From contig OW028584.1 in the NCBI GenBank assembly GCA_932294295.1, forward strand, positions 21,793,638 through 21,857,637: 64,000 nucleotides of DNA, written 5' to 3'. The notes beneath the pieces are model-generated. The model had not been told where the DNA came from and searched no databases. It was given only the letters and a program-made list of their open reading frames with translations. This DNA comes from Alitta virens. Lineage: Eukaryota; Annelida; Polychaeta; Phyllodocida; Nereididae. This document shows positions 34,501 to 41,700 of this stretch, one piece after another (positions within the stretch are counted from its first letter, which is position 1; each line of letters begins with the position of its first letter). Made by a program: the position numbers and the translations under genes.

Positions 34501-37393
34501 TTTGTATTGTGTTTTACCCCTCTATTGAACGACCACCTGTCTTAAAGCTGGATTGTCAAACGGTTTTTGTACCACTAAAAATGCTATCCGAATTAAAGAA
34601 AATGCTTCTAACTGTCGAATTCAAGAACCCACATTGTCTAGATTGAGACATAATGAACCTAGCAAAGCCCATATGGGATTTGATCAGTTTTTTTAGAAGC
34701 AATGAATTGCATGCAATGAGTGACAATCCAGCTTTAAATGGCCAAGTTGATCAATTACCTTTGGTGACCACCTACACAGGTGTGAATGTATTGCACTTAA
34801 TTGTATCATATCTCAGATAAAAATGACTTAAAAGTCATATATGAACTAACTGGATATGTATTGCTTCTAAAGGATTAAAGTTGAAGATTGCGGTGATGAA
34901 GTTGCCTCGTGGCTATCAGAGGCATTGGGACGTTCGGACCTTCGACTAGTGAAACAACCGTATGAATCAAATCGGAAAAGCAAACGAAAAACAACAGGTT
35001 TGTAGGTTTTAATTCGTGTGGGAAAGCTACACATTTCACCCATCATTGGTTTATTGTGTCCCTAAAAGCAAGTGGCCTCTACAAAGTCCTCTATTGCTGA
35101 GTTACTTTGTCTCATGGCTGTCATCCAAGACAGATGTCAAACGCTTCAAAAGTTCTTTGGACTGGTTTTCTTGTGGAATTATTTCCCAAAATTTAGATGC
35201 CTACAGACATAAAATTTAAGTCTGAAAAACAATGAAGGGAAAAAACTGTCAAGTTTATACTGTGTGCATTGGAAATATGTGCATTTCGTTCGACATATTT
35301 AGCACCCCCTTTCCATTGTTTCCCAGTGGAATCAGTAAGGGGAAGTTGTAAATCTTGGGTCGTATTACAGCATCATCAATAGGTCATTTGGAAGGCAGTG
35401 AAGTGCAGTATGAGCCTTTTAAGTATCGAAGTGTCCAATCCTTTTCTAGTTCATCCAAGGTTACACATTTACCCATGGGTAGGGTCTTTTACCTGCCACA
35501 GCACAATACACTAATTTCTATTTTCTAAATGTTACATGTCTGACAGCTTATATAATCAGCTGCCGGAGGCAAATATAATGATGACTTCATTAATATTGGT
35601 ATGGAGTCCACACCATGTTACGCATTTACCCCTTGGTTGGGGTCTTTTACTTGCCCCAGCATAGACACTGAATACAAGGCACCGCCAATTTAATGTCTCA
35701 TGGACCGACATTCAGCTGATTATAAGAAATGACTAGACTTCATTGGAGGTCTTAACCACTATAGACCACCTTATGAAAATGCATTCCCCACACACACAGA
35801 ATAACTACAATGACCATGCCATTGAACCTGTTCAAGCAAAAGTCTTTCTCAATTCTTTGGGGGCATAAAAACCTGTCCGTTTACACCAGGGTGGAATGGA
35901 GTGCTCAGTTACTCAATGCCATAAAGCAGACCCGAACCCACAACCTTGCAATTTGCAGGTTAACACTTGGCCACTAGACCATGATGTCTCTTCTGCCACT
36001 GATTTTCAACTAAGTACTTTGCAGTAAATCTGCAATATGAGTTTTCTTCAGCATAAAAATGTAGTAATATAATTGGCAAATTTTTTTAATCTCAATCTGG
36101 AATCATGATAATAGGGTTATATTGAACATGCAAGGATTTATGATTATGATGGGAAAAATCTTAGATATTTAAAGTCCAGCAATGATTGGTCAGGATTGAG
36201 AATTGCAGAGAGATACAAGTCAGCAGATTAAAATGTTATAAACTATATTTGTGTGTGCTATGCATGAATCCTTTAAAGTTTAAACTAAATATATGATTTT
36301 CTCCAGATGGCAGCACCACCCAAGCAATATCTCTTGCAAATGAGGCTCAATATTTGCTGATCAACACAACTAGTGTGCAAGCTCTCCAACAGAGGTCTCT
36401 GGAGAACAATCAAGGTGAGACTTTCGAAGTCTAAGGAAAATTCTAAGAAATGGTGGAAATTTGATGAAATAATGAAACAAGTATATTATATGTTCTCAAT
36501 CTAATTTTGTTGTGGCTAATTGTTTTTGATCAAGGGACTCAAGAAGATATGGACGCTGCAGTCATGCGATTTCGAGCGAACTTGGTCATCGAAGGTGGAT
36601 GGACTGCTTTCCAGGAAGACACAGTGTTGCAGCTGAAGATTGGAAAGGACCAATTCACGGTAAGCCTTCAAAGTGGTCATTATGTGAGTTTATATGCGTT
36701 TGTCACCAAAAAAAAATCTGCCTTTAATAAAAGTAATCATCCGTTTTTAAAATGAATGGTCTAAATCAGAAATTAACAATTAAGAAATAGTTATGGAACA
36801 AAAATATTCCTAGTACTTTTTCAGCCTTGTTATGAATAGTTGCCTAATGCTTTTTCAGAGTCAAGGAGGATGTGGTCGTTGTCAAATGATCTGCGTAGAT
36901 CAACAAACCGGGGAGAAAGATTCTCAACCTCTCAAGTCTTTGGTATCATTCAAAGAAAAAAAGGTAAAATTTTGGTTTTGATATACAAATATTTATTATG
37001 GTGTTATGTCTAATGATACAGATCTGCAGATCTACTATGTATATATGATAGTATGATAAAATGTTGCGGCTTGGAGTCCACACCCGGTTACTGTAACACA
37101 TTTAACCCATGTAAATGCCAATACAAAGCACTATAGGAATTTGATGACTGATGCATAATATGACTTCCAACTGAGATTGAGTCAGAATTTACACATGGTT
37201 TCTCGATTAACATAAGCCAATTCTCCGATCTTTTACCGTTACACAATTGAACTTTATGCTTCAGATGAAATTTGGCATCCTGCTCCAACATAACTCTGAC
37301 TCGGACAGTGTATTGCATCAAGGTGATGAAGTCATTATTACAAAGGAAATTTCCTCAGGAACAGCAATGGATGTCCACCCAGATGTTGCTTAA
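7053..37393 (+). CDS. Molybdenum cofactor sulfurase, 5'-truncated by window
   Basis: MOCOS transfers sulfur from L-cysteine to the molybdenum cofactor of xanthine dehydrogenase and aldehyde oxidase. Exons: 7053-7176, 9055-9131, 9992-10191, 10820-10936, 16270-16419, 17153-17324, 18495-18835, 33543-33705, 34131-34215, 34873-34997, 36307-36414, 36535-36659, 36859-36963, 37265-37393 (stop TAA). All introns are GT-AG and phases agree, giving 672 residues. Seen: the end of the PLP-dependent aminotransferase-like domain ([22 protein letters not shown], then GCFCNLGAC at 10862-10888 with the cysteine pair thought to carry the persulfide, then [20 protein letters not shown]); a poorly conserved linker (exons 6-7); the MOSC N-terminal barrel ([25 protein letters not shown]); and the MOSC domain ([38 protein letters not shown]). 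Compared with the roughly 890-residue human protein, about 230 N-terminal residues including the PLP lysine are missing and should lie upstream. Identification is firm; the exact acceptor of the linker exon at 17153 is less certain. Confidence 0.95.
7953..8012 (+). mobile_element. tRNA-derived SINE head
   Basis: 'TGTAGCCTAGTGGCCAGGG' (A-box-like) is followed by 'CAGGTTCAATACC' (B-box-like) about 30 bases later. Confidence 0.45.
8095..8215 (-). mobile_element. tRNA-derived SINE head, minus strand
   Basis: Read on the minus strand, 'GGGTGGCCTAATGGTTAGGGC' and then 'CATGTTCGATTCTC' form an A-box/B-box pair spaced as in a tRNA. No full cloverleaf is apparent. Confidence 0.6.
12912..13180. repeat. 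GATA/GACA compound microsatellite
   Basis: About 270 bases of interrupted (GATA)n with GATG and GACA variants. The minus-strand open frames are strings of YLSI/LSIY and are repeat artefacts. Confidence 0.95.
13629..13693. repeat. (GGA)n microsatellite
   Basis: About twenty near-perfect copies of GAG/GGA. Confidence 0.97.
15470..15760 (+). mobile_element. Possible solo LTR
   Basis: A TATA box 'TATAAATA' at 15648-15655 lies 59 bases upstream of a poly(A) signal AATAAA at 15707-15712, after a GC-richer patch unlike the flanking intron. This TATA-to-poly(A) spacing is typical of the U3-R part of a retrotransposon LTR. No TG...CA ends or target duplication could be fixed, and no internal region is present. 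Confidence 0.35.
16425..16592. repeat. (TATC)n/(TATG) microsatellite next to a donor site
   Basis: About 165 bases of (TATC)n with TATG variants starting about 6-8 bases after the donor of the MOCOS exon ending at 16419. Plus-strand open frames reading YLSI/IYLS are artefacts. Confidence 0.95.
19516..19747. mobile_element. Short TIR element, copy 1
   Basis: The element begins ACAGTTAGTTTCATTAAAA and ends TTTTATGAAACTAACTGT, so its ends are inverted copies. Internal blocks such as 'GGATCTAAAAGTACAT' and 'CAGCCAGG(T/A)A' are shared with the copy at 28716. No coding capacity, so it is a MITE-like non-autonomous DNA transposon. Confidence 0.75.
20375..20475 (+). mobile_element. Decayed reverse-transcriptase fragment
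   Basis: A plus-strand reading gives [10 protein letters not shown] followed by a few residues. This resembles the conserved G-V-(K/R)-Q-G-D-x-(L/I)-S-P motif of non-LTR retrotransposon reverse transcriptases. The frame is soon broken and no other RT motif was found nearby. Confidence 0.45.
23163..23245 (+). mobile_element. tRNA-derived SINE head
   Basis: 'GTGGCCAGTGGTCAGGCGGTCAAGG' (A-box-like) and 'ATGGGTTTGAATCCCGG' (B-box-like) occur at tRNA-like spacing. Confidence 0.45.
24268..25190. repeat. Repeat pair with ACCAAATGTTTGGT motifs
   Basis: ACCAAATGTTTGGT occurs twice (near 24281 and 24345). The phrase 'TCATCACT(T/A)CTGAATTCTA' occurs near 24314 and 25125 in the same orientation. 'GGATGCAGCCTAAAAACTTG' near 24356 recurs inverted near 25085. 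This looks like two rearranged copies of a small inverted-repeat element. Confidence 0.5.
26054..26275. repeat. Direct repeat, copy 1
   Basis: About 220 bases beginning 'CAACAATGGGTGATGAT' and containing 'TCTTGATTTCTTTCAATGTA' and 'CACATATTAAGTGTGC'. It is repeated with roughly ten percent differences, judged by eye, at 27810-28045. Confidence 0.8.
26326..26723. mobile_element. Long fold-back (MITE-like) element
   Basis: Two arms of about 170 bases (26326-26493 and 26552-26723) are inverted copies around a loop of about 58 bases. The outer ends GGTCAATCCATATGAATTC and its complement match perfectly, and the inner part (GGTCTCCAGTGTCAATGG) is also perfect. CCAAGG flanks both ends and may be a 6-bp target-site duplication. 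No coding capacity. Confidence 0.88.
26725..27290. repeat. Degenerate long-unit tandem repeat
   Basis: Variants of 'TTGATTAGTTTGTTGACTCTTGGAG...GGTCTTTGGTTTTCTTTGGTTTGG' recur at roughly 80-100-base spacing through this strongly T/G-biased stretch. A related outlier lies near 25815-25880. Confidence 0.55.
27810..28045. repeat. Direct repeat, copy 2
   Basis: Second copy of the segment at 26054-26275. It carries an extra internal duplication of about 40 bases, 'TTCTTGATTTCTTTCA(A/G)TGTATC...', absent from copy 1. Confidence 0.8.
28716..29088. mobile_element. Short TIR element, copy 2
   Basis: Begins ACAGTTAGTTTCATAAAAAC and ends TTTATGAAACTGT, sharing both ends and internal blocks with 19516-19747. 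It is about 140 bases longer, so copy 1 probably has an internal deletion or copy 2 an insertion. Confidence 0.65.
29938..30063. repeat. GATA/GATG microsatellite
   Basis: About 125 bases of GATA with GATG variants. The minus-strand open frame of SIYL/SIHL residues is an artefact. Confidence 0.95.
31300..31513 (-). mobile_element. tRNA(Gly)-like SINE
   Basis: On the minus strand the head starts GGGGGCCTAGCTCAGTGG (A box, complement of 31491-31501) and has a consensus-perfect B box GGTTCAATTCC (complement of 31448-31458). The anticodon-loop equivalent reads CTTCCAA, suggesting descent from tRNA-Gly(UCC). A body follows containing 'GGATGGCTGTTTCATCCATC'. The same head and first part of the body recur at 56303 and 61778. 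Confidence 0.85.
32340..33060. repeat. GGCCAACGT-type motif clusters
   Basis: Two clusters (32360-32475 and 32970-33050) contain repeated 'TTGGGCCAAC', 'GCCAACGTTG' and 'GCCAACAT' words. They flank the LINE-type tail and may be two ends of one interrupted element. Confidence 0.45.
32690..32815 (+). mobile_element. 3' tail of a non-LTR retrotransposon
   Basis: 'TTGTACATATTGGACTTGTC' is followed by AATAAAG and then a short (CGTAT)n run, ending abruptly. A 3' UTR closed by a short simple repeat is usual for CR1/L2/RTE-like LINEs. No coding part is attached. Confidence 0.5.
35305..35460. repeat. Interspersed repeat, copy 1
   Basis: About 155 bases, 'TTTCCCAGTGGAATCAGT...' through 'AGTATC(G/A)AAGTGTCCAA' to 'TAGTTCATCCAAG'. 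It recurs in the same orientation at 49110-49266 inside the dehydrogenase gene. It lies in a MOCOS intron. Confidence 0.8.
35930..36000 (-). mobile_element. tRNA-derived SINE head, minus strand
   Basis: On the minus strand, 'CATGGTCTAGTGGCCAAGTG' is followed by 'TGTGGGTTCGGGTCTGC', an A-box/B-box-like pair. Confidence 0.5.
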
Positions 37394-38786
37394 TTATATC
37401 TTCCTTTTTTTTGTAAATATGAGATTATGAGATGGAATGTATCTTGGCCAAGTTGAATGTGCTTAAAAGTCAATGTTTCCATAACTCGAACATCAACACA
37501 TTGTCAACATAAGGTTGCTATTTTATGAGTCGGAGCTTTGTCAAACATGAATTAAACCAGATTGTCAATTTGAATTCCAAAAAATTAGGCTTTGTATGAT
37601 TTTAATTCATCCGTTCAAGCAACAATTCTGGATTATGCAATTGTGAATAATATTTCTGAACTTTACTGTTAGGAATTCTATATAACCTTCATCGGTCTTT
37701 CAATAATTTCTACAGGTTTACAGATTGCAGAATCTAATATTACTACATGTCATTAGTTGATTAGATTGTGGTTTCAAGAAAACCAATCTGCCTTCGTTAT
37801 GAGCTTGCGATATGACAAGACTAGTGGTATGGTAAAAGTAAGCCAGAACCGACCTACATTGCATGTATGCATGTAGGGTTGGGAACAGCTTTCATAGGGT
37901 TCTTGGAAATTGACATTTATGCGACCGTTTTCTACAGTAGCATACCTTGTTTCTTCCTTCTGTACATGTAGGCTATTCTCCCTTCTATCAGATCGCTCTC
38001 AAATATAGTTGAAAATGTCAGTCACTATCGTTTTAAGGAGCATTTTCATAAATTCACGTTTGCTAGTTCATGCATTCACCATAGCCACACACCCAACGAC
38101 ATCCTGGAAGTAGAAGCGCAAACTTCACCCCTAGTAGATAAAAAAAAAAAATTTAATAGCTCTTTTGGCAGAACTAGGTGGCAATGGCTATCATGGATTA
38201 TATCAAGGAAACATGAATTCGAAAATGGCACAGAAATTGATATAAACGGTATCCGAGTGCTATACAATAGAAAAGAGGTATGTCTAGATCTGGAGCAGGT
38301 GTATTTTGTGTGGCTAGGTCCCACACAAGGTCAAACTTCCAGATTTTTGCATGTAAGGCTTTGTTATGCTGTCCTGTAGATAGCGAAGTTGTAGTTAGGT
38401 AAAAGTCTGCACTATAAAATATGCATTATTTTTTTATTTACAATTTTTTCTAGTACAGTGTACATAACTATAAAATACTTCACCTCATCACTCATGAATT
38501 TTGTAGGTTATTTTTACGGCCAGTCAAAGGCCTACTGTAATATATACACTATTATATTAGAGCTGTATATAAGTAATCTATGCACATTATTATTACAGAA
38601 CCTATTTTTATATTTAAACTTTTACAATTTTATAATAAAAACACTGTATTCAATATATATACATATTTATTATATACAAAATATATTTACATTTTTCAAA
38701 TATATGTGTTCTTGTCTTTGTTTTGTCACAAAGCAACAGTGCAATTCCAGAAAAAGTCATCTGTGAAAATGAAAACAATTACAAAT
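37394..38786. other. Convergent intergenic region MOCOS/ZNF830
   Basis: Between the stop codons of two genes that face each other. It holds the MOCOS 3' UTR, the inserted element at 37840-38397, and the ZNF830 3' UTR. An ATTAAA variant near 37552 could be the MOCOS poly(A) signal, and a minus-strand AATAAA (complement of 38666-38671) could serve ZNF830. Confidence 0.6.
37831..38406. mobile_element. Non-autonomous DNA transposon with 9-bp TSD, copy 1
   Basis: The insert 37840-38397 (558 bp) is flanked by GGTAAAAGT at 37831-37839 and 38398-38406. One end reads AAGCCAGAACCGACCTACAT and the other, on the opposite strand, TAACTACAAC. Internal blocks such as 'AATTCACGTTTGCTAGTTCA' and 'AATGGCACAGAAAT' match the copy at 54776-55541 in inverse orientation. 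No coding frame is evident. A 9-bp duplication fits Mutator-like elements or a related superfamily; assignment is uncertain. Confidence 0.82.
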
Positions 38787-41700
38787 TTATGAGTTCCAGG
38801 CTTTTTTCGACCGCCAGTCAAGAAATTCTTCAAATTCTTGTTCGTCCACATCGCTGTCCTGATCATTTGACCCCTGGATCTTCTCTTTTTCTTGAGCCAT
38901 AAGCTTCTCTTTTGCTTTTGCCAATTCTGTGACTTTCGCTAAGCGTTGCCTGGAATTAAATGAAATAATTTCATCTACGGAAACTGGATGACAAAGTTAC
39001 TCAGATAAATTTTGTGATCTACAAGTGAAGATTGCATTATTGATAAGACCTACATCAAGATCAGGCATACTCAGTTTAATTAACAGAGATTCCATAAAAC
39101 CAAATGACAAACCAAGTAGTCTGACTTACATTTGTTCATCTATTTCCTCAATATTTCTTTCCTCGATTTTTATTTCATCCTCTTCATCAACAATAGCTGC
39201 TGAAACCTTTAAAACAACAGAATTTCTTCATAAAAACTTTCACAAACATTTCTAAAAATCTTTGTACACATGTCCAAATCGATGTCTTCTGCCTATTTAG
39301 AAATTCGTTCACAGTTTTAACACTAGTTGGCATACTAAGCTGGTACAGTAGACACCCCCTAGTGGAGGAATGAAGGAACTACATACCTGTGCTTCTTCCT
39401 TCATGGCCTTTTGGAACATGTCCCATTCTTCGTCCATCTTGTCTTTATATTCAACTTGTCTAACCTAAGAAAGTGATCAATATATAAATGATATATTAAA
39501 AATTTAAGCAATGGTGTTTTGAAAAATATTCAAGGGAAACTCAGCTGAGATTAAGCACATATTTTGAGTCATGACTTGAATTCAGGAACATCAGAGGAAC
39601 TAATCAGTTACTGACATAAAAATATTAACACAACCAATCCGTAAACTAGATATCTGTAACTGTAGAACAGTTACTAGGCTTCACCTATTGCACTGTAGGG
39701 GTACATGGATATAAATGTAATAGCAGTAATTTGAAATCAATAATTTGTCCACTGATATTAGAAGCAAAAGGGTCGAGGCTGTCTTTAACCTTAACCTAAT
39801 CAGAACCCTAACCCTACGCAGGATGACCTGTACGCATGTACATGATTAGATAACATTCACACTAATATCTTCAAAGATTAGAGGTATTAAATGATGATAA
39901 AGGCCAAATTTCTTGTAATTTGCTGACCGCTGTCCACTCCTGGCATGTAACCAAATGTAATAAATCAGTGAAAATAGTTTATCCTTTCCTACAATGTAAT
40001 CTCCAATGTCACCTTGACCTGTCAATCAAGCAACCAAACAGCAGCATCAGCCAAGTCCAAGCCCATCACAACACAGCTACCATTGCAAGGCCACAGCAGT
40101 CCCGCAGCATCCCACCAACAGGCAACCCCGTCACAAATTTTCTACCATTTTTTCACAACCACCCAACCTGCTGCCAGCCCCGCATACCCCACCACACTAT
40201 TTTCCCCTTAGTTAAATATCATAAGACTACTCAACTTTGTTTACCAACAAAGCTATGTGCTCTCTCACTGGCCATGTGCACACTAGCACTGAAACGGACG
40301 AGCAAACTTCCAGTCGAGCAAACACAATCTTTACACTGTTTTAAAGAGGACAATTTTCCCTTTGTTTCAATACCAGAACAACGTTTCTACGTTTTGACAT
40401 GGCCAAGTAATCTTTTCTTTTCTTGAAATCGCCGAAAAATTATTCAATTTCTTGTCATTTTAACAGCATGATTCAGTATAAGATAACATGTTGTACACAT
40501 ATAATTCATGGTCAACTGATGCCGAATAAGGTTCAGAACATCATGATCTACCCTAATGAAAGGGCTTCGAATGGGCTTTTCAAAAATGTTTTCCCTATTA
40601 AAAAAGGTTGATAAGGACTGGAGCTGGAGAATTTTTTGTTTAAAGTACGTTTCAAGGTCTGTGACCTTGACCGGTTGACCTATTAAACCACATTTCTGCA
40701 TGAATTTTCTTATACATGTGTGGTAATACACCAATGGTTTAAGGTAAAATCCAAGCATTCCCTCTTGAGAAAATAAATTATAATTCAAATTTTCAACTAA
40801 AATATTTTTTTTTAACTTGAAAATTACAGGGTCAGGTGATCTTTTTAACCGATCGGTCTACAATCTAAAAAGGGGAAAATAAGCTTTCTAAATATCTCTA
40901 CGCCAGTTATGTAGCTTAATTAGAACAGGAGCTAGAGCCGATAAAAAGTTTGGTCACTGGTTTCGCTCAGCTAGATGACAATGCCAAAGTAGTGACACTA
41001 ATTCTGCTCTGAGACCTTGACCATTTGACCTTGAGACCTCAATGTTGGTAGAGTATTAGGGCAATATCATATCCAAAGATCAGCCAAATCCAAACATTTT
41101 TACTATCTTAAAAAAAAAAAATCAAGAATTCAAAATATCAATTATCGTAGAATGTTTGACCTTAAATTTGACCTTGACATTAAGGTCAAAGGTCAAAATT
41201 GACAGCAGATTCTGAAAGCTCATATGTGAATTGTGGGGGGGTCACCAATGCTTGGCATTTGGCTAGAATGAATATTTCTAATTTTTTTTAAATTGACAAA
41301 TACAGTGGTGTCAAAAGCAATTAGATTTCTTAGAAACACACGTAAATGTCCTTGAATCAAAAAATTCCTGGTGAAAACCTTAATGTTTTGGTATTTTTGA
41401 GATTTTTTAAATATACTGTTTTTTAAGACTTCAGCTGTCTATGACCTTGAAAAATTACTCAATGAATTTTATAGATATTTTACGAAGAGATTTTTTTGGA
41501 AAGTATTATAATAACTAAATAAAAAACAAAGAGTAATAGGTGAAGCCTAATAATCAGTACAATAGTATCATATGATGTTACCTTAGCGTCCATTATAGGA
41601 TCGTCAAAAAATCCTTCTGGAATTTTCTCAGCCATTGATGGAGCTTTCTGTTGTTCTTCCTCTGTGGCTGTGGCTGTAGTGTGAGGTATACCAGAGTCGA

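Noticed and set aside
39920..40426. 168-codon plus-strand open frame within a ZNF830 intron
   Set aside because: No domain, no splice context and a low-complexity His/Pro/Thr-rich composition; it lies antisense in an intron and looks accidental.
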